NCBI GenBank assembly: GCA_946623755.1
Contig: CAMORK010000003.1
Location: forward strand, 46,223 to 110,222
From: an uncultured Butyrivibrio sp.
GTDB lineage: Bacteria; Bacillota; Clostridia; Lachnospirales; Lachnospiraceae
Direction of reading: 5' to 3'
DNA length: 64,000 bases
The notes under the pieces were generated by a model. It was not told the DNA's origin, did not search any database, and was given only the letters and a program-made list of their open reading frames with translations. Position numbers and translations under genes: made by a program. Each line of letters opens with the position of its first letter. Within the stretch, counting starts at the first letter, position 1. This document shows, one piece after another, positions 56,336 through 64,000 of this stretch.

Positions 56336-56731
56336 TCATTGTTCCTTTTCGTAGATTCTGGCTAATTTCTTTAGATCTGCATAATATGCCTTCATACTCT
56401 TACGCATCTTGGTGTAACGATAGGAATAAATGACATATGATACAAGAGAATACACGCCAACAAGCAGGAGGTAGTATATCAGGTACCTCCTGCCGATTGC
56501 CAGTAAATTTTCCGTATTATATAGATTTGATAAAACGGTTTCAAAATTACACAAAACATAGGTCGCAATAACAATTCCAAAGACAATTGTGGCGCTGATC
56601 AAAGATTTAATAACATTAAATCCGATATAATCGCTCTTAAAGTATGTGTTGATAGCGTCATTCTTCTTGCCTTCACGATCTATGAAAGCAGCCATTTTGG
56701 TCATCAAAATGACTTTTTCTTCGTTTAACAT
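56336..56731 (-). CDS. Small two-TM membrane protein of unknown function
   Basis: 131 aa, two hydrophobic segments, coiled/charged ends; tightly packed in the operon. Confidence 0.65.
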   Translation of the reverse strand: MLNEEKVILMTKMAAFIDREGKKNDAINTYFKSDYIGFNVIKSLISATIVFGIVIATYVLCNFETVLSNLYNTENLLAIGRRYLIYYLLLVGVYSLVSYVIYSYRYTKMRKSMKAYYADLKKLARIYEKEQ

Positions 56732-56740
56732 CGCTGCTCC

Positions 56741-57148
56741 TTAAGTATCCAGGAAGCGCATCCCCGCTTTAGGCTCCTTCTTAACAGGCTGCTGAATGGC
56801 AGGCTTGGGTTTTGCAAAAGTATTGTTAAGATTATTGGCCATACTGGTCTTACATTTAGCGCAAAATCTTCCTGTTGTTATAGGCTCTCCACAGTTCTCG
56901 CAAAGAAGCTGAATCGGAGAATCCTTAGAGAACATCAGTCTCTCTTCACGTATCCACTGCTGGATCTGTTTGGCAGATACCTGATTGTCCTCGGTTATCT
57001 TTTTTAAGCTGGCAGTTGGATTGTCAACTATGTACTGTTTTACCTTTTGAAAGTCTTCCTCAATCGCCTTTTTGCATTGTTCACAAATAGGCTGACCTGT
57101 GATGTAATTAAACATCTTTCCACATCTTGCACAATTCCGTAAGTTCAT
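56741..57148 (-). CDS. YvyF-like flagellar-operon zinc-ribbon protein
   Basis: LRNCARCGKMFNYITGQPICEQCKKAIEEDFQKVKQYI...ISAKQIQQWIREERL-type HTH, second CxxC pair; next to comF as in Bacillus. Confidence 0.88.
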   Translation of the reverse strand: MNLRNCARCGKMFNYITGQPICEQCKKAIEEDFQKVKQYIVDNPTASLKKITEDNQVSAKQIQQWIREERLMFSKDSPIQLLCENCGEPITTGRFCAKCKTSMANNLNNTFAKPKPAIQQPVKKEPKAGMRFLDT

Positions 57149-57166
57149 AAGCTGACCTCCATATAT

Positions 57167-57907
57167 TTAAGTAGTTTGCCCGATAGCCAAAGTGAGACAA
57201 TATATTCTCTCAACTCCTGCCACCCGAAACTCATGGGCGATCTCATCAATAGTACTTCCAGTTGTATAGATGTCATCGATAATAAGTACGCACTTAAATT
57301 TTACATCATTTTTAGCTATAATAAAAGCCTTTTTCAAATTATTACGGCGTCCGCGAGCGTCCAGTTCCTTCATTGGAGCTGTGTTTCGGACCCTCGTAAC
57401 AAGTCCTTCGCAAACTGGTATACCAAGCTCTGCAGAAACTGCCCTTGCATATACCGCAGCCTGGTTGTATCCTCTTTTTCTTTCTTTTGCCCGATACATA
57501 GGCACCGGTACTATTGCCTCAATCCCAAGCGCTTTGAGTTTTTTACCGAGAAGCCTCTTTGTGGCACGTCCGTAGAACGCTGCATATTCCTGCCTTCCCA
57601 TATACTTAAACTTGTAGATGGAACCGGACACCGATCTGTAGACAAACACCGAAAAGCCCCGGTCAAAATTATGCGCGGTATTCCTGCAGTCGTTGCAGTA
57701 CTCCTCAGTGGGATCAGAGAGAGGTTTACCGCATTTTGCGCAGGTAGCTCCTCTTACGTATTCAATTTTTCTGTGGCAGCTTCCGTGAATAAGACCGCCT
57801 CTTCTGATATGGCCGTCTCTTATCTCAAAAGCCGGCATCACCCCATCGCACACAGGGCACCTTTTGGGGTAAAGAAAATCCAGCGCCCGACTAAAACTCT
57901 GATGCAT
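57167..57907 (-). CDS. ComF-family phosphoribosyltransferase-like protein
   Basis: LDFLYPKRCPVCDG...CAKCGKPL...RAKERKRGYNQAAVYARAVS...CVLIIDDIYTTGSTIDE. Confidence 0.93.
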   Translation of the reverse strand: MHQSFSRALDFLYPKRCPVCDGVMPAFEIRDGHIRRGGLIHGSCHRKIEYVRGATCAKCGKPLSDPTEEYCNDCRNTAHNFDRGFSVFVYRSVSGSIYKFKYMGRQEYAAFYGRATKRLLGKKLKALGIEAIVPVPMYRAKERKRGYNQAAVYARAVSAELGIPVCEGLVTRVRNTAPMKELDARGRRNNLKKAFIIAKNDVKFKCVLIIDDIYTTGSTIDEIAHEFRVAGVERIYCLTLAIGQTT

Positions 57908-60149
57908 TAAATATTTCTATGATCCTGTCCTTTAATCCTGTATATCTTTTGAGCTGCTCCTCATTCTCAACCATGCTCATAAGCGTCTGACTGCTGCCGA
58001 GTATGCACACTGTGCTTCTGGCTCTCGTCACCGCCGTGTAGAGAAGGTTCCTGTTAAGAAGAACTCTTGGCCCGCCAAGTATCGGCAGCACAACGGCCGG
58101 ATACTCGCTTCCCTGAGATTTATGTATTGTTATGGCATAGGCAAGCTCTATATCGTCAAGTTCAGCAAAAGGATATCTTACCTGCCTTCCCTCATCAAAC
58201 TCAACCACAACATCCTGGGAATAGTCGTTAATGCTCTTTATAACGCCCATATCCCCGTTGAAAACTCCGGTTCCGGAATCTATGGGAATGTTATACCTTC
58301 CGATCACCTCCCACGCAGCCTGATAGTTGTTGCGTATCTGCATGACCTTGTCACCCTCACGGAAAGTACACTCTCCTACCACATGCTCCTTCTTGGAAGG
58401 ATCCGGCGGATTTAAATGCTCCTGAAGTATGAGATTCAGCTGCGCAGCCCCAAGCGGTCCCTTCTTCATTGGTGTGAGAACCTGTATATCGTAAGGACCG
58501 GCATCCACGTATGACGGAAGCTTGTCCCTTATGAGCTGCACCATGTGCTTATAGATTACAGGAACTTCACTTCTCTCCAGGAAAAAGAAATCTTTGCTCT
58601 TATTGTCAAGAACCGGTCTTATGCCATCGTGTATCCTGTGAGCATTCATTACAATGTCACTCTCCTCCGCCTGCCTGAATATCTTTTTGAGGTAGGTGGT
58701 AAGGAACTTGCCGCTGTCTATAAGGTCCCTTAAAACCTGTCCGGGTCCGACACTCGGAAGCTGGGAACTGTCTCCTACAAGTATCAGGTGTACCCCCGGC
58801 ACCAGGGCTTTCAGCAGTGCGTAAAAGAGATGGATATCCACCATAGACATCTCATCTATGATGATGGCATCCGCCTCCAACGGGTTTTCTCTGTTTCTCT
58901 CAAAGTGCACTCCCGAGGATTTCATGGAAGGATCGTCTGATACCTGTCCCGAAACCTCCAAAAGTCTGTGTATTGTCTTTGCTTCATATCCGGTGGCTTC
59001 TGTCATCCTCTTGGCCGCTCTTCCGGTCGGCGCAGCCAGCATAATATCAAGTCCCATATCGGCATAATAGCTGATTATGGTATTGATGGTGGTGGTCTTA
59101 CCTGTTCCGGGCCCTCCGGTAATTATTACAACTCCGTTGGTGATGCTCTTTAAAACCGCATTCCTCTGAAGGTCGTCAAGCTCAATTCCCTTGGCCTGCT
59201 CGAGCTTCAAAATAAGCTTTTTGTACTCCTCTTCCTGATCGGGAGTGATCCTCTCTGAGAGGTTGAGCCCCTCCAGCATTGCTGCACATCCCTGCTCCTC
59301 ATAGTAATAATTTGCAGAGTATACCTGATCTTCGTTTTTGCAGACCAGTTTTCTGTCCATGACCAGATTGGAAATGTGAGTTTTGATATTCTCCCTGCAG
59401 ATCTCATATCCCGGTCTTGTCTGCAGAACCTGAATGGTCCTTGCTATAAGATCTTCCATCGGCAGATAAGTATTGCCGTCCATTGCAGACTGAGAAAGAG
59501 CGTACAGTATCCCGCTCCTTATCCTGTAATCCGAATCAACTAAAATCCCGGCCTTCTCTGCTATCTCATCAGCGGTCTTAAAGCCGACTCCGCTTATATC
59601 TTCAGAGAGCTGATAAGGATTTTCCTTGATAACGCTGTATATGCGACTGCCGTAAGTGTTAAATATCTTAACCGACAGAGCATTTCCGATACCGTACTGC
59701 TGAAGAAAGATCATGGCATCGCGCATCTCTCTTTTGCTTGCCATCTGAGTTCCGATATCCTGGGCTTTTTTAAGGCTAATCCCTTTTACTTCCGCCAGCC
59801 TCTCAGGTTCATCCTCGATTATCCTGAAGGTGTCATCACCAAACATCCTGACTATCCTGGCAGCAAGAGCTTCTCCCACGCCTCGTATGGCGCCGGAGCC
59901 CAGGTATCTCTGCATAGATACAGCATCATCAGGTATTGAAATCTCATAGGAAGCGGCTTTAAACTGACTGCCATAGACAGGGTGATTTACATATTCACCC
60001 TCTATCTCAATAGTGTCGCCAACATCAACATCTCTGAAAGAGCCGGTACAGATAACCTCCGCATCAGCCATCACCAGATTGAGAACTCCGTATCCGTTCT
60101 CGCTGTTTTTATATAAAAAGTGTTCTATATATCCCTTTACTTTTTCCAT
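57891..60149 (-). CDS. recD2: RecD-like ATP-dependent DNA helicase (RecD2)
   Basis: VNHPVYGSQFKAASYE...VIITGGPGTGKTTTINTII...AITIHKSQGSEYPAVVLPI...LLYTAVTRARSTV. Confidence 0.95.
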   Translation of the reverse strand: MEKVKGYIEHFLYKNSENGYGVLNLVMADAEVICTGSFRDVDVGDTIEIEGEYVNHPVYGSQFKAASYEISIPDDAVSMQRYLGSGAIRGVGEALAARIVRMFGDDTFRIIEDEPERLAEVKGISLKKAQDIGTQMASKREMRDAMIFLQQYGIGNALSVKIFNTYGSRIYSVIKENPYQLSEDISGVGFKTADEIAEKAGILVDSDYRIRSGILYALSQSAMDGNTYLPMEDLIARTIQVLQTRPGYEICRENIKTHISNLVMDRKLVCKNEDQVYSANYYYEEQGCAAMLEGLNLSERITPDQEEEYKKLILKLEQAKGIELDDLQRNAVLKSITNGVVIITGGPGTGKTTTINTIISYYADMGLDIMLAAPTGRAAKRMTEATGYEAKTIHRLLEVSGQVSDDPSMKSSGVHFERNRENPLEADAIIIDEMSMVDIHLFYALLKALVPGVHLILVGDSSQLPSVGPGQVLRDLIDSGKFLTTYLKKIFRQAEESDIVMNAHRIHDGIRPVLDNKSKDFFFLERSEVPVIYKHMVQLIRDKLPSYVDAGPYDIQVLTPMKKGPLGAAQLNLILQEHLNPPDPSKKEHVVGECTFREGDKVMQIRNNYQAAWEVIGRYNIPIDSGTGVFNGDMGVIKSINDYSQDVVVEFDEGRQVRYPFAELDDIELAYAITIHKSQGSEYPAVVLPILGGPRVLLNRNLLYTAVTRARSTVCILGSSQTLMSMVENEEQLKRYTGLKDRIIEIFNASEF

Positions 60150-60168
60150 AGTCTGAATTATAGCATAG

Positions 60169-60216
60169 AAAAAGTCGCCAAGACTTTAAGATTTTCTTAA
60201 GATTCTGGCGACTTTT
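60169..60216 (-). terminator. Rho-independent terminator after the FlgJ-like gene
   Basis: Minus strand AAAAGTCGCCAgaatCTTAAGAaaatCTTAAagtcTTGGCGACTTTTT. Confidence 0.85.
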
Positions 60217-60246
60217 ATATTTTTATTATCCGGTACAACCGACAGG

Positions 60247-60660
60247 TTAAACCTGTTTTGGTCCCTGATCCTGCAAATCTTCCGGTGCAGTCGGAATGTC
60301 ATAATTTCTTTTCAGATTCTCGTAAAGCATCTGGGCGAAACCATTACTCTGAGTGTCCACAGAGTCAGCGCATATCTCCTGAAGAGTCTGATTCTTGAAA
60401 TAATCCACGAGGGTAGATGTGGATTTATCCTGGTCCTCGCTCTTAAGAGCATCTACAGACTTCTGCATCTCCTTGAAGATCTGCTCCATGAAGTATGCTT
60501 CAAAGCCCTTACAAGCCTGCCAGAGCTCATCATCGGTAGACTTTGCGGATGTATTCTCAAGCTTTTTCTGAAGAGCTGCAGCAGAAGCATTCTTGCTCTC
60601 CTGCATAGCATATTCACTTATTGCCGATGCGTTTAATCCGCTGACATTAAAACCTGCCAT
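60247..60660 (-). CDS. Rod-binding/FlgJ N-terminal-like protein
   Basis: ELWQACKGFEAYFMEQIFKEMQKSVD...LVDYFKNQTLQEICADS. Confidence 0.85.
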   Translation of the reverse strand: MAGFNVSGLNASAISEYAMQESKNASAAALQKKLENTSAKSTDDELWQACKGFEAYFMEQIFKEMQKSVDALKSEDQDKSTSTLVDYFKNQTLQEICADSVDTQSNGFAQMLYENLKRNYDIPTAPEDLQDQGPKQV

Positions 60661-60681
60661 GACTCCCCCTGACTACAGCTT

Positions 60682-61512
60682 TTATCTCTTAAGTGAGTTT
60701 GCTGTCTGCATCATCTCATCTGTTGTCTGGATTGCGGTTGAATTCATTTCGTATGCACGCTGTGCAACGATAAGGTTAACCATCTCAGTAGCAACATTTA
60801 CATTTGAGCCCTCCAGATATCCCTGAACAAGCTCAGATCTTCTGATATTTCCCCCCGCTGCCTGATTCTCATTTATTGCAGCTCCGCTTGCAGCGGTCTG
60901 CTGCCATGCAACACTTCCGACTCTCTGAAGTCCCTCTCTGTTGGGGAACTGCCAGAGACCTATCTGTTGTCCGTTAACCTCCCGAGGAACACCCTGTGCA
61001 TCAGGATAGTAAATCTTGCCGTCGCCGCCGATCGTTATGCGGCTTGCAACAAAGTTTGCGTCAACCCTGATGGGCTGATCGTTGATTCCAAGAACCATAT
61101 TTCCTTCTGCCGTTGTAAGCACAAGAGCATTTCCGTTATCAAGCGCCCAGGTAAAGTTTCCGTTTCTTGTATAGTATACCTGTCCGTCAACGCCTCCCTG
61201 GTACTTGAAGAAGCCATCACCACTTATGGCGATAGCTGCCGGATTGGCATTCTCCTGAAATGATCCCTGGGAAAAATACTGATTTATAGTAGAAGTACGA
61301 ACACCAAGGCCTACCTGTGATGTGGTGGGCTTAGGCTGACCGTTTGCTGTTGTAGTTATAGTCTGTAACTCCTGATATAAAAGAGATTTGAACTGAGCGC
61401 CCTGAGCTTTATAGCCCGTAGTGTTAACGTTGGCGAGGTTGTTGGATATAGTATCCACATTCGTCTGCTGGGCGTTCATTCCTGTAGCTGCTGACCATAA
61501 ACTTCTTACCAT
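60682..61512 (-). CDS. flgG: Flagellar hook-basal body protein, FlgG/FlhP family
   Basis: VRSLWSAATGMNAQQTNVDTISNNLANVNTTGYKAQGAQFKSLLYQEL...C-term SNVNVATEMVNLIVAQRAYEMNSTAIQTTDEMMQTANSL; strong RBS GGAGGTGACAT. Confidence 0.95.
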   Translation of the reverse strand: MVRSLWSAATGMNAQQTNVDTISNNLANVNTTGYKAQGAQFKSLLYQELQTITTTANGQPKPTTSQVGLGVRTSTINQYFSQGSFQENANPAAIAISGDGFFKYQGGVDGQVYYTRNGNFTWALDNGNALVLTTAEGNMVLGINDQPIRVDANFVASRITIGGDGKIYYPDAQGVPREVNGQQIGLWQFPNREGLQRVGSVAWQQTAASGAAINENQAAGGNIRRSELVQGYLEGSNVNVATEMVNLIVAQRAYEMNSTAIQTTDEMMQTANSLKR

Positions 61513-61653
61513 ATTATGTCACCTCCGATTCAGCAAGAGCTATTCCCATCCGTGGCTCCTTCTGAACAATTCGTCATCCGTGACTACAATATAGTTCTCT
61601 GTTTATTTATCGTCATACAACGTATTTTAAATTATTAAAAAAGTATAAATTTT

Positions 61654-62613
61654 TTAACTCATGGTTCCGATCTGGTTAACAGCCTTATCCAGAGTATCAT
61701 CGATGGTGGTGATCATCTTCTGGTTGGTATCATAGTTTCTCTGGACTGCTATCATGTTGACCATCTCATCGACAACAGAAACGTTGGACTGCTCAAGAAA
61801 GCCCGCATAAACCTGGCCCGTGCCCTCTTCAGGATTGGCATCGTCAACGGGAACATAGCCGTTTTCGCCGTAGTGTTCCAGAACGGTGTAGGTCTCCATT
61901 CCGTTTCTCATAACTGTCTTTTCAAAATCGAACACACCAACTCTGGCTACAACCGCACCATTCTGGACTATCTCGCCATTGGTTGAAACCTGTACCGGAA
62001 GATTGGGATCAAGCACAATATGTCCGCCGTCCTGTGACAGAACAAAATCACCATCCTGAGTCACAAGTTCGCCTGCATTGTTCAGGGTAAAGTTACCGTC
62101 TCTGGTGTACATGACCATCTGCTCAAAGCCGTTTTCCCTCATCTGATCCAGAGAGAGCTTACCTGCCTTGTACGCTGCAAGGGCTCTTTCGTTCTGATAC
62201 CTCTTAAGCCGCCAGTCGTTATTGGGGTTACGGACTGTTGTTCCCTCTTCATCCTCATCCTGGTCCTCTTCGGTCGCTTCCTCTTTCATGGCGTATTCAA
62301 TTCCAAAGAATCCGCTGCCGCCGATGGCGAAATCAAAGGTGTTATGCGTTTCCTTCATCGGTCCTTCTGACCAGTCAACATAACCTTCGCCGATCTTAAC
62401 CCCTGGATTAATAATGCCCAATCCACGGGCAGTGAACGGGGCATCAGTAATGTCTTTAATTTTGAGCGCAAGCTGATCCTTGAAAGACTGTGCAGTTGCG
62501 CCTTCCTTCTTGTAACCGTTAGTATTGGCATTGGCAAGATTGTTGGTGAGCACATCCATCCTGTGCTGCTCATTGATCATCCCTGTGTAAGCAGTGTAAA
62601 GACCTTTTACCAT
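61654..62613 (-). CDS. Flagellar hook-basal body protein, FlgF/FlgG/FlhO family, with acidic insertion
   Basis: LYTAYTGMINEQHRMDVLTNNLANANTNGYKKEG...SNVSVVDEMVNMIAVQRNYDTNQKMI. Confidence 0.93.
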   Translation of the reverse strand: MVKGLYTAYTGMINEQHRMDVLTNNLANANTNGYKKEGATAQSFKDQLALKIKDITDAPFTARGLGIINPGVKIGEGYVDWSEGPMKETHNTFDFAIGGSGFFGIEYAMKEEATEEDQDEDEEGTTVRNPNNDWRLKRYQNERALAAYKAGKLSLDQMRENGFEQMVMYTRDGNFTLNNAGELVTQDGDFVLSQDGGHIVLDPNLPVQVSTNGEIVQNGAVVARVGVFDFEKTVMRNGMETYTVLEHYGENGYVPVDDANPEEGTGQVYAGFLEQSNVSVVDEMVNMIAVQRNYDTNQKMITTIDDTLDKAVNQIGTMS

Positions 62614-62671
62614 ACAAAATACCTCATGCCATCCTGGCCATTACTACCGCTCAATCCATGAGCAGAGCAAA

Positions 62672-63673
62672 TTAGTCTTCGTGATAACCTGATATGAACT
62701 CAATGTAACGGCCTGTTCCGATAGCAACGGCTGTCATTGGATCCTCAGCGGTCATGGTGTTGATACCTGTCTTTGAATAGATGAGATCCTCAAGTCCGCG
62801 AAGGAGAGCACCGCCACCTGTAAGGACAATTCCTCTGTCAGCGATATCTGCTGCCAGCTCAGGAGGTGTGTTCTCAAGTACGCTGTGGATAGCCTCAATG
62901 ATCTGTGATGTAGGCTCTCTGAGCGCTTCCTCTGTCTCCTCCGAAGATACTCTTACTGTCTTGGGAAGACCTGTTACAAGGTTTCTTCCGCGAACGTCCA
63001 TTGTGTCGTTCTCAGCCCTTGGATAAGCTGAACCGATCTTGATCTTGATATCCTCTGCAGTTCTGTCACCGATAAGAAGATTGTGTTTCTTACGCATGTA
63101 ACGAACGATTGCCTCATCGAAGTCATCGCCTGCAACCTTAACTGATGTGCTGACAACTGTTCCTCCGAGAGATATAACAGCGATATCTGATGTACCGCCA
63201 CCTATATCAACGATCATGTTTCCGCATGGTTTTGTAATATCAATTCCGGCTCCGATAGCTGCTGCAATAGGCTCCTCGATAGTCTCAACATCTCTTGCTC
63301 CGCAAAGCCTTGTAGCATCTTCTACGGCCTTCTTCTCAACCTCAGTTGCGCCTGAAGGTACACATACAGCGATAAACGGCTTTCTGTGGATCCTTCTGCC
63401 GATAGCCTTCTTGATGAAGTATCTCATCATTTGCTCGGTTATCTTGTAGTTTGAAATAACGCCCTGACGAAGAGGTCTTACAGCTACGATGTTGCCGGGA
63501 GTACGACCAAGCATAAGTCTTGCATCCTCACCGATAGCCTTGATCTCTTCTGTATCTCTGTCATATGCCACAACTGATGGCTCTTTTAAAACAACGCCCT
63601 TACCCTTGATATATACAAGTACAGAGGCTGTACCTAAATCGATTCCTATATCTGCATACTGCATAATTCTCAA
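62672..63673 (-). CDS. mreB: MreB/Mbl-family rod-shape actin homologue
   Basis: ADIGIDLGTASVLVYIKGKGVVLKEPSVVAYD...VDIGGGTSDIAVISLGG...LTGGGALLRGLE. Likely start MQYADIG at 63664. Confidence 0.95.
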   Translation of the reverse strand: MRIMQYADIGIDLGTASVLVYIKGKGVVLKEPSVVAYDRDTEEIKAIGEDARLMLGRTPGNIVAVRPLRQGVISNYKITEQMMRYFIKKAIGRRIHRKPFIAVCVPSGATEVEKKAVEDATRLCGARDVETIEEPIAAAIGAGIDITKPCGNMIVDIGGGTSDIAVISLGGTVVSTSVKVAGDDFDEAIVRYMRKKHNLLIGDRTAEDIKIKIGSAYPRAENDTMDVRGRNLVTGLPKTVRVSSEETEEALREPTSQIIEAIHSVLENTPPELAADIADRGIVLTGGGALLRGLEDLIYSKTGINTMTAEDPMTAVAIGTGRYIEFISGYHED

Positions 63674-63768
63674 ATACCCCTTTCAACGCATTTATCAAAG
63701 CGCATAAACACGGATAATACAATAAGTCTATGATTTCATTCCACATTATAACTCAAAGGATGACAATT

Positions 63769-63811
63769 TAAAAGAGGGCATTCATCCTTTATGTATATCG
63801 GACGCCCCCTT
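63769..63811 (-). terminator. Putative terminator downstream of the PseF-like gene
   Basis: Minus strand GGGGGCGTCC...GGATgaatGCCCTCTTTTAAATT stem-loop with short T run. Confidence 0.45.
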
Positions 63812-63818
63812 CCATATC

Positions 63819-64000
63819 TTAACCTTTATTATTTAAAAGATTGTATTTAAGCTCTGCCAGCTTCCAGTCCACTTCGTTGTCGATGTCCTGAACCTCCAGC
63901 TCAGAAAGCTCCATCGGCAGTATATTACCCACCATTATCCCATGATTTTTGAAAAAGCTCTCGCTCCTTACCACATAGAACTGTCCAGCGTCATGAAAGT
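63819..64000 (-). CDS. pseF: C-terminal fragment of PseF-like (pseudaminic acid) cytidylyltransferase, truncated by window edge
   Basis: Minus-strand translation FHDAGQFYVVRSESFFKNHGIMVGNILPMELSELEVQDIDNEVDWKLAELKYNLLNNKG*. Confidence 0.75.
   Translation of the reverse strand, partial: FHDAGQFYVVRSESFFKNHGIMVGNILPMELSELEVQDIDNEVDWKLAELKYNLLNNKG

Noticed and set aside
57176-57910. 244-aa plus-strand ORF
   Set aside because: Antisense over the whole comF gene; composition typical of a shadow ORF.
1-64000. Defence system, prophage, IS element or secondary-metabolite cluster
   Set aside because: No transposase, integrase, phage structural, restriction/toxin-antitoxin or NRPS/PKS-type proteins were recognised in any plausible ORF.

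Overview
This 64 kb window looks like a Lachnospiraceae/Butyrivibrio-type Firmicute chromosome; the taxonomy is inferred from gene content and style. About 1-51.6 kb is a very large surface-polysaccharide/glycoconjugate locus, almost entirely on the minus strand. It holds about 14 GT2/GT4 glycosyltransferases, several polytopic GT-C-like membrane proteins, two different initiating phosphoglycosyl transferases, a PglK-like ABC flippase, a Wzy/ligase-like protein and several nucleotide-sugar pathways: PglF/PglE-like, TviB/TviC-like, PseB, RffA/WecE, Gmd/Fcl and RfbD. The only convincing plus-strand genes are gmd-fcl, transcribed divergently from an AraC regulator. About 51.7-64 kb is a conserved housekeeping/flagellar block: DUF3048 lipoprotein, HPr, YbbR, CdaA diadenylate cyclase, two unknown membrane proteins, a YvyF-like protein, ComF, RecD2, a FlgJ-like protein, two FlgG-family proteins, MreB/Mbl, and the C-terminus of a PseF-like cytidylyltransferase at the edge. 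I saw no tRNA/rRNA, CRISPR array, IS element or phage. The most interesting non-coding signals are two families of short palindromic repeats in the intergenic gaps of the polysaccharide operon, at 8.5, 9.7, 13.9 and 33.4 kb. Several of them overlap or abut stop codons or lie just upstream of start codons. The most interesting coding hypotheses are (i) an ATP-grasp enzyme where PglD would be expected in a bacillosamine-like cassette, (ii) an AsnB-like amidotransferase with a UDP-HexNAcA pathway (WbpS/WbpO/WbpP-like logic), and (iii) unknown membrane proteins next to cdaA. All functions are read from motifs and remembered families; no searches were run.
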